DNA of 64,000 nt from assembly GCA_004293365.1 (NCBI GenBank), contig RDYN01000015.1, positions 1-64,000 on the forward strand, read 5' to 3'. Made by a program: the position numbers and the translations under genes. Under the pieces are notes generated by a model. That model saw nothing but the letters and a program-made list of their open reading frames with translations. It had not been told where the DNA came from and did not search any database. The stretch's first letter is position 1. Every line of letters begins with the position of its first letter. The DNA is from Oscillatoriales cyanobacterium (GTDB lineage Bacteria; Cyanobacteriota; Cyanobacteriia; Cyanobacteriales; Microcoleaceae). This document shows positions 1 to 9,384 of the stretch, in pieces.

Positions 1-48
1 TTATTTGTTATTGGTTATTTGTTAATCCTCGGCGCATAAACTCTATCT

Positions 49-92
49 GTAGGGTGCGCACTGCGCACGGCCGTGCGCAGTGCGCACCCTAC
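49..92. repeat. Perfect 44-bp palindrome
   Basis: The 22-bp arms (49-70 and 71-92) are exact reverse complements with no spacer, rich in GTGCGCA. It lies about 60 bp beyond the stop of the minus-strand protease gene, so it could act as a terminator hairpin or be one member of a dispersed palindrome family. It has no T-tract typical of an intrinsic terminator. Confidence 0.85.
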
Positions 93-151
93 TAACTACA
101 AACGATTAGTTAATTGAACAATCAACTGTCAACAGTCAACCGTCAACAAAA

Positions 152-1393
152 TTATCGAACTTGTTGAACGGGCAAACTGCCCGGTTTCACACTCAAATTA
201 ACTATTTGCCCGTTGCGGTTGATTTCCATTTGCAAATTGCCGCCAACTTTCGCATTTTGCACGAACTCCTGAACAGCTTCCGACTGAATAATCGGCTGAT
301 TGTTAATCTTTTGAATCACATCTCCCGCCCGCAAACCTGCGGCGGCGGCGGGAGAATTAGGAACCACACTCACGATCGCCACACCGCGATCGACTGCAAC
401 TCGCAGATTGCTGTTAGCATTGCCGTTAATTTGCTGCTTCACCTCTGGAGTCAGCGTCGCCATTTCAATACCCAGATAAGCGTGTTCGACTTTCCCCGTC
501 GAAATCAGTTCCTGGGCCACCTGTTGCGCCGCCTGAATGGGAATCGCAAAGCCCAATCCTTGAGCACCTTGAATAATCGCCGTATTCATCCCGATCACTT
601 CCCCCGAAGCATTCAGCAGCGGGCCCCCGGAATTCCCCGGATTGATTGCAGCGTCTGTTTGAATAAAACCGATGCGCTTGTCGGGTACGCCCACATCGGT
701 ACTCGATCGCCCTGTAGCGCTAATTATCCCCGCTGTCACCGAATTGTCCAAACCCAAAGGATTGCCGATCGCGATCGCCCATTCCCCAGACAGCAGCTTA
801 TCAGAATTGCCGATCGTCACCACAGGCACATCATTCGCCTCAATCTTCACCACAGCCACATCCGTCACCTTATCCGCCCCCAACACCCGCCCCTGATAGC
901 TGCGGCCGTCCCGGAGAGTTACATTTACTGTATCTGCCCCTTCTACAACGTGAGCGTTTGTGAGAATCACGCCGTCAGTCCCGATCGCAAAACCCGAACC
1001 AGTACCCCGTTCGATTCCGCCCCGGCCGCCCGAATTTGGTTGTCCGCCAAAAAAATCCTCCGGCGAAACCCCTCTATTTCCCGGTCTCACCTTGCGCGAA
1101 GCATCGATCCGCACCACAGCCGGGCCAACTTTTGCCACCGCAGCCACAATAAAATTCACATTAGCCGCATCCCCCGACAAGGGAACAGGCGGCAAGACTT
1201 TCCCCGCTTGAGGCTTAGTATTAGCAGGCACTTGCAATCTCGGTTGCAGGGTTCCTTGTCCCGAATCGCCGGAATTTGCACGTAATTGAGAAACCGACAG
1301 CCGATCGCCCAACATGGCGGCTGCGGCTCCCGTTACCAGCAGCAATATGTAAATTGCCGGTTGCTTCCAAAATTTGCCAGTAGAACTCTTCAT
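152..1393 (-). CDS. HtrA/Deg-family serine endoprotease with PDZ domain
   Basis: A 413-residue member of the HtrA (Deg) family, which degrades misfolded proteins outside the cytoplasm. Residues about 12-28 form one hydrophobic segment, an uncleaved anchor or signal. The trypsin-like domain (about 80-290) shows the full catalytic triad: His148 in TNAHVVEG, Asp178 in VTDVAVV and Ser255 in NPGNSGGP. One PDZ domain follows (about 300-408). Length and architecture match cyanobacterial HhoA/HhoB/HtrA paralogues; I cannot tell which one, so no symbol is given. It is divergent from dnaA, with about 190 bp between the starts, so the two promoters share that gap. It acts in thylakoid lumen, periplasm or at the cell surface (family knowledge). 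Confidence 0.93.
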   Translation of the reverse strand: MKSSTGKFWKQPAIYILLLVTGAAAAMLGDRLSVSQLRANSGDSGQGTLQPRLQVPANTKPQAGKVLPPVPLSGDAANVNFIVAAVAKVGPAVVRIDASRKVRPGNRGVSPEDFFGGQPNSGGRGGIERGTGSGFAIGTDGVILTNAHVVEGADTVNVTLRDGRSYQGRVLGADKVTDVAVVKIEANDVPVVTIGNSDKLLSGEWAIAIGNPLGLDNSVTAGIISATGRSSTDVGVPDKRIGFIQTDAAINPGNSGGPLLNASGEVIGMNTAIIQGAQGLGFAIPIQAAQQVAQELISTGKVEHAYLGIEMATLTPEVKQQINGNANSNLRVAVDRGVAIVSVVPNSPAAAAGLRAGDVIQKINNQPIIQSEAVQEFVQNAKVGGNLQMEINRNGQIVNLSVKPGSLPVQQVR

Positions 1394-1583
1394 CGCGACG
1401 TTTTAAGGCTTTCGGGCCAAATTTAAATACTTGCCTAGCAGCTCTTTGATACCTGCTATATCCGCAGAGCCACAAACAAAATTTTTGGGCGATCGGCAGA
1501 CTCCCTTAAACTTTAACATCTGACGACTAAACTCTCTAGACTGTAGAATTAATCTCTTGAATGCCGATCGGCAAAGGTAAGCA

Positions 1584-2954
1584 GTGGACATTACCCTCGA
1601 AAGTCTGTGGAATCAGATACTTGAACGTCTCCAGGTACAACTGAGCAGGCCTAGCTTTGAGACGTGGATCAAAACTGCCAGGGCCGAACAACTGGAAAAT
1701 AACTGTTTGATCGTCAGCACCCCCAACCCCTTCGCACGCAACTGGTTGCAAAAATACTACGTCAAAACCATCGCCGACGCAGTTGAAGAAATTCTCGGGT
1801 ATCCCGTAGAAATCTACTTGACAATTGCCGGGGGAAACGAAACAGGCGGTAGCAGCGACTCCGCGATGATTTGGCCGTCCCCGATCGCCGATAGCCCCGA
1901 AAGCCACTCGCTACACCCCCCTAAACCTGCCCATTTAAACCCCAAATACGTATTTTCCCGCTTTGTCGTCGGTTCCAACAACCGCATGGCCCACGCAGCA
2001 GCCCTCGCAGTCGCCGAGTCTCCGGGCCGAGAATTCAATCCCCTATTTTTGTGCGGCGGCGTTGGTTTGGGCAAAACTCACTTGATGCAGGCGATCGGTC
2101 ATTATCGCTTAGAAATCGACCCCAGCGCCAAAGTTTTTTACGTTTCAACTGAAAAATTCACTAACGATTTAATCGCCGCCATTCGCAAAGATAGTATGCA
2201 AACTTTCCGCGATCACTATCGCGCCGCCGATGTTTTATTAATAGATGACATCCAATTTATAGAAGGCAAAGAATACACCCAAGAAGAATTTTTTCACACT
2301 TTCAACACTTTGCACGAAGCCGGAAATCAAGTAGTCTTAGCGAGCGATCGCCCGCCGCAGCAGATACCCCGCCTGCAAGAGCGCTTGTGTTCCAGATTTT
2401 CCATGGGATTAATTGCTGACATTCAATTGCCAGACTTGGAAACACGCATGGCAATTTTGCAGAAAAAAGCCGAGTATGAAAACATGAGACTGCCGCGAGA
2501 TGTCATAGAATACATTGCTTCTAGTTACACTTCCAACGTTCGCGAATTAGAAGGTGCTTTAATTCGAGCCGTAGCATATCTTTCTATTACCGGTTTGCCC
2601 ATGACTGTCGAGAATATCACTCCGATTTTGAACCCCCAAACCGAAACCGTAGAGGCGACGCCCGATGCAGTCATTGCAGTTGTGGCTGAGGTGTTTGATG
2701 TTTCTGTGGAAGACTTGAAGGGTGTTTCCCGCAGGCGAGAAATTAGCTTTGCCCGTCAAATTGGGATGTATTTAATTCGCCAGCATACCGATTTGAGTTT
2801 GCCAAAGGTAGGCGAAGTTTTCGGCGGCAAGGATCACACGACTGTGCTTTACAGTTGCGACAAAATTGCTCAGTTGCGGAATACCGATCCGACTTTAGCC
2901 CAAACTTTGCGTCAGTTGAGCGATCGAATTAATGCTGTCAGCCGCAAAACTTGA
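1584..2954 (+). CDS. dnaA: Chromosomal replication initiator protein DnaA
   Basis: 456 residues, the usual DnaA size. Domain I is at the N-terminus (about 1-85, with the NPFARNWLQ element). A variable linker follows. The AAA+ domain has Walker A GGVGLGKT at about 158-165 and Walker B LLIDD at about 218-222. The C-terminal DNA-binding domain carries the signature [11 protein letters not shown] near 418. DnaA binds boxes at the origin and melts it. The start is GTG at 1584, the only start that keeps the conserved N-terminal motif. The gene lies directly upstream of a cluster of DnaA boxes and dnaN, supporting an origin here. Confidence 0.97.
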   Translation: MDITLESLWNQILERLQVQLSRPSFETWIKTARAEQLENNCLIVSTPNPFARNWLQKYYVKTIADAVEEILGYPVEIYLTIAGGNETGGSSDSAMIWPSPIADSPESHSLHPPKPAHLNPKYVFSRFVVGSNNRMAHAAALAVAESPGREFNPLFLCGGVGLGKTHLMQAIGHYRLEIDPSAKVFYVSTEKFTNDLIAAIRKDSMQTFRDHYRAADVLLIDDIQFIEGKEYTQEEFFHTFNTLHEAGNQVVLASDRPPQQIPRLQERLCSRFSMGLIADIQLPDLETRMAILQKKAEYENMRLPRDVIEYIASSYTSNVRELEGALIRAVAYLSITGLPMTVENITPILNPQTETVEATPDAVIAVVAEVFDVSVEDLKGVSRRREISFARQIGMYLIRQHTDLSLPKVGEVFGGKDHTTVLYSCDKIAQLRNTDPTLAQTLRQLSDRINAVSRKT

Positions 2955-3060
2955 GAAGAAGTCATTAGTCATTAGTCATTAGTCATTCCAATGCCCAATG
3001 CTCTTCGGCCCAATGCCCAATCCTCTTCGGCCCAATGCCCCATTCCCCATTCCCCATTCT
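2955..3060. repeat. Short tandem repeats after dnaA
   Basis: The 7-nt unit GTCATTA is repeated about four times at 2961-2988. Irregular repeats of CCCAATGC/CTCTTCGG and CCCCATT follow to about 3060. These are low-complexity tandem repeats of the kind scattered through the whole window; no gene is supported here. Confidence 0.7.
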
Positions 3061-3087
3061 CCATTCCCATAACAGACAATCACTGCC

Positions 3088-3266
3088 TGTGGAAAAACCT
3101 GTGGAAAACTTTACTCGATCGCCCAAAACAATTTTTGTACCAAATTTTGCACGAAAATGGAAGGGCGATCGACTTTTACCAGATTTTCCACAAGTTTTCC
3201 ACAGGTATTTATCAGCTACAACTCAAGTACAGCAAGAAATTATTTTATTTTTCCACAGTTTCCACA
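3088..3266. other. Putative chromosomal origin oriC (DnaA-box cluster)
   Basis: Six DnaA-box-like 9-mers sit between dnaA and dnaN. TGTGGAAAA occurs at 3088-3096 and 3100-3108. TTTTCCACA occurs at 3184-3192, 3195-3203 and 3249-3257. GTTTCCACA, with one mismatch, is at 3258-3266. They come as three close pairs; the first pair is in the opposite orientation to the other two. AT-rich stretches at about 3236-3252 and 3276-3305 could serve as the unwinding element. Origins next to dnaN and dnaA are known in some cyanobacteria. An open frame across this region is judged spurious. Confidence 0.75.
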
Positions 3267-3518
3267 GGTCGATCGCACAAAAATAATTCAATAAAAAAAA
3301 GTTTTCCGCCAACTGTCAACTCTTCCTTGTTGCTTCAGTCAACTCTCAACTGCTTTCGGAGCCAACTCTCAACCAAGAGGGCGGGCACGGCGGGGCACCG
3401 CCCCTACCAACTGACAACTCTCAACTGCCAACTGCTTTCCTGTCAACTGTCAACTGTCATCAGCTTTCTGTGATAGGATTTGCTTCTATCTCAAATCCGG
3501 TTAATTAACCTTCATCTC

Positions 3519-4658
3519 ATGAAATTGGTTTGCACCCAAAGTGACCTCAACGCCAACCTCTCGTTGGTAAGTCGGGCCGTTCCCTCCCGCCCGACACATC
3601 CCGTACTAGCCAACGTGCTCTTAGTAGCGGATGAGGAAAATCAGCGGGTTAGCTTAACAGCTTTCGATCTCAGTTTAGGTATTCGCACCAGCTTTGCAGC
3701 AGAAGTGACTGGCGGCGGCAGTTTTACCATACCCGCGAAATTGCTCAACGATATTGTTTCCAGACTCCCAGGCGGAGAGATTACTTTAGAAGACGAAGCA
3801 GGCGACACCGTAGCATATCTCACTTGCAGTTCTGGCAGCTACCAAGTCAGAGGCATGGGCCCCGAAGAATTCCCAGAATTGCCCGCCATCGAAGCCGGAA
3901 AAATCCTGAAATTGCCGCCCGAAGCCTTGATAGAAGGACTCAAAGGCACTTTATTTGCTACTAGCCCCGACGAAGCAAAACAGGTACTCGCAGGGGTTCA
4001 TTTAAAGGTACTGAAAGATTGCCTAGAATTTGCAGCTACAGACGGCCACAGATTGGCAGTAGTTCAAACCGCCAATGAAAAAGCCGAAGGCGAAGAAACC
4101 GAAGAAGAATTTGAGGTGACAGTTCCCGCTAAAGCATTGCGAGAAGTAGAAAGAATGCTGGTAATGCGGCAGTGGACTGAACCAGTCACCCTGCATTTTG
4201 AACAGGGTCAAGTAGTGTTTGAATGGGCCGATCAGCGGCTGACAACCCGCACCTTGGAAGGGCAATATCCCGCCTACCGACAGTTGATTCCGCCCTCTTT
4301 TGAGCGGCAAATTACCTTAGAAAGGCGATCGCTCTTAGCAGCAGTCGAAAGAATAGCAGTGTTTGCCGACCAAAAAAATAATATCCTCAAATGTAGCATC
4401 GACGAAGAAAATCAGGAAATCACTTTGTCAGTAGATGCCAAAGATGTCGGCAGCGGCAAAGAGTCAATGCCCGCACAGATTTCGGGAGACAGCATAGATA
4501 TTGCTTTCAACGTGAAATACTTAGTTGACATTTTGAAAACGGCTCAATCTCCCGAAATTCAACTGCAATTAAACGGTGCTCTCGCCCCTGTAATTTTTCA
4601 GCCTTTGGGCGGAGTCAATGCCACATTCTTAGTAATGCCCGTTCAGCTTCGAGCTTAG
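3519..4658 (+). CDS. dnaN: DNA polymerase III beta subunit (sliding clamp)
   Basis: Product of 379 residues from ATG at 3519. It starts MKLVCTQSDLNANLSLV, typical of DnaN, and has the three repeated clamp domains of about 120 residues each; the C-terminus ends in the conserved FLVMPVQL motif. The clamp rings DNA and gives the polymerase its processivity. An in-frame TTG at 3480 would add 13 unrelated residues and is rejected. It is downstream of dnaA and the DnaA-box cluster, the common dnaA-dnaN arrangement. Confidence 0.96.
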   Translation: MKLVCTQSDLNANLSLVSRAVPSRPTHPVLANVLLVADEENQRVSLTAFDLSLGIRTSFAAEVTGGGSFTIPAKLLNDIVSRLPGGEITLEDEAGDTVAYLTCSSGSYQVRGMGPEEFPELPAIEAGKILKLPPEALIEGLKGTLFATSPDEAKQVLAGVHLKVLKDCLEFAATDGHRLAVVQTANEKAEGEETEEEFEVTVPAKALREVERMLVMRQWTEPVTLHFEQGQVVFEWADQRLTTRTLEGQYPAYRQLIPPSFERQITLERRSLLAAVERIAVFADQKNNILKCSIDEENQEITLSVDAKDVGSGKESMPAQISGDSIDIAFNVKYLVDILKTAQSPEIQLQLNGALAPVIFQPLGGVNATFLVMPVQLRA

Positions 4659-4707
4659 TTGACAGTTGACAGTTGACAGTTGACAGTTGACAGTTGACAG
4701 TTGACAG
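4659..4707. repeat. Heptamer tandem repeat (TTGACAG)x7
   Basis: Seven exact copies of TTGACAG begin immediately after the dnaN stop codon. Heptameric short tandem repeats are common in filamentous cyanobacteria. Because the unit contains TTGACA, it offers several -35-like hexamers, but no clear -10 follows. Confidence 0.9.
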
Positions 4708-4872
4708 CCGTAGGGTGCGTCAGTTTAGTTATTCTCAATTATCACTCCCAATCTCATTCTGACGCACCATTTATTCCGGACGAGCGTCAGATGAATTTTG
4801 AGCCGTAGGGTGCGTCAGTTTAGTAATTCTCAATAATTATCGAAAATCTCATTCTGACGCACCATTTATTCC
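4707..4872. repeat. Two direct copies of a ~71-bp hairpin repeat
   Basis: Copies lie at 4707-4777 and 4802-4872. Each begins GCCGTAGGGTGCGTCAGTTT and ends in CTCATTCTGACGCACC. The GGTGCGTCAG and CTGACGCACC ends are inverted, so each copy can fold into a stem-loop. The copies differ mainly in the loop. Confidence 0.85.
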
Positions 4873-4964
4873 TGGCGTGCCTCACTTGTGAGATTGTGAG
4901 GAAAGTAGCCAAAATTTCCATAACTGACACACCCTAATTCTTACTTTTTACTCCTAATAACGAT

Positions 4965-5024
4965 GTTCGTAGTGAGGACTTTAGTCCTCTGATTTTTATA
5001 AGGACTAAAGTCCTCACTACGAAC
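4965..5024. repeat. Dispersed palindrome, family A (GTTCGTAGTGAGGAC)
   Basis: A 60-bp inverted repeat with arms built on GTTCGTAGTGAGGACT. It lies between dnaN and the convergent kinase gene and may serve as a transcription end for one or both. Related copies occur at 8175-8233, 22542-22630, 51150-51207 and 51449-51506, and a half-copy is at about 20197-20226. Confidence 0.85.
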
Positions 5025-5058
5025 CAATTTTATTGTCGAATTGCATCCTCAACTGCCT

Positions 5059-6522
5059 TCAAATCAACGGCAACAATATCTCAAATTCCGTACCAGTACC
5101 GGGAGTTGAATGCAAATTCAACTTACCTTTATGCTTCTCCGTAACAATTTGATGAGTAATTGCCAACCCCAAACCAGTACCTTTCCCCGCTGGTTTAGTA
5201 GTGAAAAATGTCTCAAAAATCCGCCGCTGAATGTCTGGCGCAATTCCCGGCCCGTTATCCGCAATTCTGATGGCTATCCAAGCATTATTTTGATTTTTGC
5301 CCGCTGCTTCTGGGCCCAAGTCCCCATTTTGGCTGGCGGGCGATTCCCTACGGGATAGCTGCGCTTCACGCAATTTTGCATCTTTTCGCTGGCCCAAAAC
5401 ATAATTTTGCATTAATTCTGAACTTACGCAGTCTCCGTCAGCACTGTTTATTACCTCAGTTTCAATAGTAATCGCAGGTACAAAACCTTTTTCTCCTTTG
5501 AGTTCTTCCAAAGCATCCATCGCATTGCTGACAATATTCATAAATACCTGGCTCAACTGACCAGAATAACACTTCACCAAAGGCAAATCCCCATACTTTT
5601 TAACTACTTTAAACCCGTACTTCAGACGGTTTTTCATAATTAGCAGCGTACTGTCAATACATTCGTGGATGTTAGCTTCTTTCAAGTGGGTTTCGTCCAT
5701 GTGAGAGAAGGTGTGCAAGCTGGTGACGAGTTCCGTCAATCTGTCGGATGAAACCTTCATACTTTTGAGAATTTCCGCCCAATCTTCTTGCAAAAAATCA
5801 AATTCTATGTCTTGTTTTAGTTCGTCAATTTGTTCGCTAGGCCCGACAATTTGTTCGTAAGCAGTCAGCAATTGCAAGATGTCTTTTGAGTAGTTTGACA
5901 AAAAACCGAGATTTCCGCTGATGCAGGTGACGGGGTTTCTAATTTCGTGGGCAACTCCTGCAACCATCTGCCCCAAACTGGCTAGTTTTTCGGTTTGAAT
6001 TAGTTGAGATTGAGTTTGCTGTCTCAGTAATTTTGTTGCTAGTTCGTGAATATTAGATTGGGCTACTAGCAGTTCGTGTACGTCTACCAAACTATAATTT
6101 TGAGGCGACACTTGAACGACAATCGGTTCGTAAAGCAGTTCTTTGGAACGCAGCAGCGACTTCCGGGCTGCATCCACGATTAAAGTATTGCTGGGAAAAA
6201 TTAAACTCTCAGTTTCGGCAAAGCGGTACAAAGCCCTCACAGGTCGCTTTAAAAATAATTCTCGCCCAAAAGGACGGCTGAGAAATTCTAAAAATCTCCG
6301 CCGGGAAATCATGCCTGCAAATTCACCTCTCTCCGTCAAAATGACTCCCGGTAACAGCGGATTAGCTTCTAACATCTGGGAAATTTGCATTCCCAAATCC
6401 GTAGCTTCTACGTTAAAAGCGTAAAGCGACAATTCCTGGAGAGTAGAGTCTAAAGAAAGTTCTCCTAGGTCAGTCTGAGAACTGGGTTGGACTGGTCTTT
6501 CTATGCAAGAAATATTTAACAT
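5059..6522 (-). CDS. Sensor histidine kinase with CBS-like N-terminal domain
   Basis: 487 residues with no transmembrane segment, so probably cytoplasmic. Residues about 20-155 look like a paired CBS-type sensor module (SLDSTLQELSL, GMISRRRFLEFLSRPFG). The dimerisation/phosphoacceptor helix has His192 in VAGVAHEIRNP. The ATPase domain has the N box (QVFMNIVSNAMDAL), G1 (DNGPGI), F box (FETFFTTKPAGK) and G2 (GTGLGLAI), so all catalytic boxes are intact. It is paralogous to the kinases at 14264-15619 and 15735-17111. No response regulator is adjacent, so the partner is unknown. Confidence 0.9.
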   Translation of the reverse strand: MLNISCIERPVQPSSQTDLGELSLDSTLQELSLYAFNVEATDLGMQISQMLEANPLLPGVILTERGEFAGMISRRRFLEFLSRPFGRELFLKRPVRALYRFAETESLIFPSNTLIVDAARKSLLRSKELLYEPIVVQVSPQNYSLVDVHELLVAQSNIHELATKLLRQQTQSQLIQTEKLASLGQMVAGVAHEIRNPVTCISGNLGFLSNYSKDILQLLTAYEQIVGPSEQIDELKQDIEFDFLQEDWAEILKSMKVSSDRLTELVTSLHTFSHMDETHLKEANIHECIDSTLLIMKNRLKYGFKVVKKYGDLPLVKCYSGQLSQVFMNIVSNAMDALEELKGEKGFVPAITIETEVINSADGDCVSSELMQNYVLGQRKDAKLREAQLSRRESPASQNGDLGPEAAGKNQNNAWIAIRIADNGPGIAPDIQRRIFETFFTTKPAGKGTGLGLAITHQIVTEKHKGKLNLHSTPGTGTEFEILLPLI

Positions 6523-7084
6523 AAATTTATCAGCACGCTTTTTTGGGGTTCTATTTGCCAGCAGATATTCAGCTACGAAAACTCAGTCGATGAGTAGCTG
6601 AGTGCTTTGACCGACATTTTCCTAGGAAACGGAATTTTAAATTACACAAAAAACTTACGGTGGCAAATGAGATTTTACCACTTCAAGTGTTAAGCAAGTT
6701 CGAGTATGACCGAGATAGATGCGCCCTGGCAATTATGCCTGACTTTATTTTATATTGAGTTGAGGGGTATTAACGCTTTGTTCGAGTATTTAACTCGTAA
6801 TTAACCTTGAGTTATAGTCTTAACCTATTGTTAACAATAATCCGATCTTGCTGAAAAATAATTAATTAAATATGGGAACATAGAGATTGTACGCGAGGAG
6901 CTGTAGGGAAACGGCACTGCCCTGTCCTTACCCGAATCTGGGAATTCTAATGATTGCTATAAGATTGAGGATGGTCACAAAAAAGTTTTAACTGAATCTT
7001 AACTTAGGGCTGTGAAGAAGGTATGATCTACAGGGGTTCAGCCAAATACGTGTAACGAGATAGCAATTTACCAGTAGGCGATCG
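6523..7084. other. Divergent intergenic region with no gene
   Basis: 562 bp between the divergent kinase and permease genes. It contains two clusters of TTAAC-type repeats, listed separately as possible Pho-box-like sites. No coding region or structured RNA was recognised. Confidence 0.6.
6789..7005 (+). promoter_or_regulatory. Possible Pho-box-like repeats upstream of permease
   Basis: 8-mers resembling the cyanobacterial PHO-box unit (YTTAACYY) occur with an 11-bp period. TTTAACTC (6789) and ATTAACCT (6800) form one pair, CTTAACCT (6819) and GTTAACAA (6830) a second, and TTTAACTG (6987) and CTTAACTT (6998) a third. The 8+3 spacing is the one described for SphR/PhoB binding. Neighbouring genes are not classical phosphate genes, and the region is AT-rich, so chance is possible. 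Confidence 0.3.
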
Positions 7085-8161
7085 ATGCAACCAGTCCTAA
7101 CGAATCAGTTAAACAATGCTTTTACCCTTTTTCTCAGCTTGTTAGTAGAAGCAATACCTTTTCTGCTGCTGGGAGTTTTATTCTCAGGTTTGCTGCTGGG
7201 TTTTGTAGACGAACGCAAACTCGTATCCCGCATCCCGCGAAACCCGCTGCTGGCGGCTTTGATGGGTAGTTCGATCGGCTTTTTGTTTCCCGTGTGCGAG
7301 TGCGGTAACGTGCCCGTAGCCCGCAGGCTGCTAATGCAAGGAGTTCCCGCACCGGCTGCGATCGGCTTTTTACTCGCGGCCCCCACCATCAATCCCGTGG
7401 TAATTTGGGCGACTTGGACGGCATTTCGCGATCAGCCAGAAATTGTAATTTTGCGGGTAGTCTTTTCTCTCTTTATCGCTACAATTATCGGCTGGGTGTT
7501 CAGCGTCCAAACAGACTTGCGGCCTCTGTTACACCCCTCTGTAGCCCGCGCGATTCCCCTCCCAAAACCAGAGTTTTCCGAAAAAGAACTCGCCCCAGCC
7601 GACACTCCGCTACTGTTGCAGTCGGGAACTTTTATGCTAGGTCAGGGGGGTGCAGTGCCGATCGAATCTTTGCTACAAGACGAGTGGAAGCCCTTACAAA
7701 CAGGCAAAACAGACAAAACCTCGAAACGTTCCTCCATGTTCCACCGCGTTTCTAAAGAGCGCCTGCGCCTGCTTTTAGATACTATGGTACAGGAGTTGCG
7801 GGAATTGGGAGGAGTATTGGTCATCGGAAGTGCGATCGCTGCCATCATTCAAGTTGGCGCACCCCGCGAACTAATTCTCAACCTCGGCCAAGGCCCCGTT
7901 TCTTCGATTCTCGCCATGCTGCTATTAGCCGCAGTCGTATCGATTTGTTCTACGGTAGATGCTTTTTTTGCCCTGTCTTTTGCTTCCACATTTACCAGCG
8001 GTTCGCTGTTAGCTTTTCTCGTTTTCGGCCCGATGATTGACCTCAAAGGCATCGGTTTAATGCTGTCTATTTTTAAAACTCGCTCCGTAATTTACTTGAT
8101 GGTTTTGGCTGCTCAGTTAACCTTTTTGATGACTCTCGTGGTCAACTTATATCTAGGGTAA
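7085..8161 (+). CDS. YraQ/DUF318-family permease
   Basis: 358 residues with about eight hydrophobic segments in two blocks (residues about 10-150 and 240-355) separated by a hydrophilic loop, as in the DUF318 (ArsP_1-like) permease family. The conserved short motif PVCECGNVP places Cys71 and Cys73 in or near the membrane, and GAPREL/STVDAFFAL in the second half also fits. The transported substrate is not known for this branch. The gene at 8319 encodes the usual partner protein, as in the Bacillus ycgR-ycgQ pair, so the two likely work together. The 157-bp gap carries a family A palindrome. Confidence 0.85.
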   Translation: MQPVLTNQLNNAFTLFLSLLVEAIPFLLLGVLFSGLLLGFVDERKLVSRIPRNPLLAALMGSSIGFLFPVCECGNVPVARRLLMQGVPAPAAIGFLLAAPTINPVVIWATWTAFRDQPEIVILRVVFSLFIATIIGWVFSVQTDLRPLLHPSVARAIPLPKPEFSEKELAPADTPLLLQSGTFMLGQGGAVPIESLLQDEWKPLQTGKTDKTSKRSSMFHRVSKERLRLLLDTMVQELRELGGVLVIGSAIAAIIQVGAPRELILNLGQGPVSSILAMLLLAAVVSICSTVDAFFALSFASTFTSGSLLAFLVFGPMIDLKGIGLMLSIFKTRSVIYLMVLAAQLTFLMTLVVNLYLG

Positions 8162-8174
8162 TAATAAATTTTCA

Positions 8175-8233
8175 GTTCGTAGTGCGGACTTCAGTCCGCT
8201 CCATGAAAGCGGACTGAAGTCCGCACTACGAAC
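8175..8233. repeat. Dispersed palindrome, family A
   Basis: Inverted repeat with arms GTTCGTAGTGCGGACTTCAG and its complement around a short loop. Both arms carry CGGAC where the copy at 4965 has AGGAC: compensated changes that keep the stem paired. It lies between the two genes of the permease pair. Confidence 0.85.
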
Positions 8234-8318
8234 CTTGCGGCGGTCAATTGACCGGGCATGATATAACTAATGACTAATGACTAATGACCAATGACCAATT
8301 CCCAATAACTATTAAAAA

Positions 8319-9107
8319 ATGAACCTTAAAAAAATTAGCCCGTGGCTGGACGCCCTAGCTATCTTAGCGTGGGGAATATTGCTCCTCAAATATTGGATTA
8401 CCGGCAAATTAAGCATTCTCATTCACCCGAATTACTTTGGGTTGACTGTAGCCGGAGGAATCGGCTTAATCGTGATTGGCGGGTTGAAAACTTGGGAACT
8501 CTTAAAGGTCGATCGCGCCAACAAGCAATCCCGGACATCGCCAGCAAATAAATCTCTCAGAAGTACAGAAGTTGAACACATTACTTTATTTCCCCCCAGT
8601 ATTGGCAGCACCTTAATGTTGAGCGTCGCATTGATCGGTTTAGCAGTAACGCCGCGCACATTTACCAGCCAGACAGCACTCGAACGAGGCCTCACCGAAT
8701 CCCTGCCCATCACCAGACTGCAACCCCAAGAATTTCGCAATACTACAAAACCCGAAAGGCGATCGCTCATCGAATGGGTGCGGCTGTTAAATTTCAATCC
8801 CGAACCTGATACATATAGAGGTCAAAAAGTCAAGGTTCAAGGATTTGTGATTCACCCGCCCAACGTAGCAGAACAATATATGTGGATCGGGCGTTTTATC
8901 ATTACCTGCTGCGCGGCGGACGCCTATCCGATCGGGTTGCCGGTAAAATTACCGATCGGTCAAAGTCGCACCGCCTTCGCCCCAGACAGTTGGCTAGAAA
9001 TAGAAGGAGAAGCGATCGTAGAAGAACTGCAAGGGAAGCGCAAATTAATTATTCAAGCATCTTCCCTAAAACCAATTGCTGAACCCAAAAACCCTTATGA
9101 TTATTAG
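8319..9107 (+). CDS. DUF1980/TIGR03943-family membrane protein, permease partner
   Basis: 262 residues. Two hydrophobic N-terminal segments (about 8-28 and 38-55) and a third at about 105-120 precede a soluble C-terminal domain. That domain shows the family hallmarks YRGQKVKVQGFV and the motif RFIITCCAADA with a paired cysteine, then a beta-rich end (SWLEIEGEAI). This matches the YcgQ-type partner always found with YraQ-type permeases. Cys residues in both partners suggest metal or thiol chemistry, an inference. The start is ATG at 8319 after a short run of CTAATGAC tandem repeats. Confidence 0.82.
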   Translation: MNLKKISPWLDALAILAWGILLLKYWITGKLSILIHPNYFGLTVAGGIGLIVIGGLKTWELLKVDRANKQSRTSPANKSLRSTEVEHITLFPPSIGSTLMLSVALIGLAVTPRTFTSQTALERGLTESLPITRLQPQEFRNTTKPERRSLIEWVRLLNFNPEPDTYRGQKVKVQGFVIHPPNVAEQYMWIGRFIITCCAADAYPIGLPVKLPIGQSRTAFAPDSWLEIEGEAIVEELQGKRKLIIQASSLKPIAEPKNPYDY

Positions 9108-9358
9108 ACGCGGTGCAAAGCAAGAGATTAAATTTTACCTGGGCGATTGTGCGATCGGCGTCCTGCCAGCCGGCAACTTTAATCTCGCGACTGGAAATCT
9201 GTAGTATTTGAGATTGTGGGATGGGCCAGAAAGCCCGTCCTCCATAGGGCAGTTAACACAAGGTAAAGTCAGCTATAAAAGTAGCAGCAACATCCTGTAG
9301 GAGTTGCCAACAGGAAATTCAGCAACTAGACTCGTAATTAGAAAATAAGTTCTCCCTA

Positions 9359-9384
9359 TATGTCATCTGAATATGTCATCTGAA
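9359..9384 (+). promoter_or_regulatory. 13-bp tandem duplication at a start codon with a mini-ORF
   Basis: The unit ATATGTCATCTGA occurs twice in a row. The first copy gives ATG at 9360, which stops after seven codons; the second gives the real start at 9373. The upstream mini-ORF overlaps the start and could affect translation. Confidence 0.6.

Noticed and set aside
2991-3473. 160-residue open frame between dnaA and dnaN
   Set aside because: It crosses the DnaA-box cluster and tandem repeats and has no family resemblance; the region is better explained as an origin.
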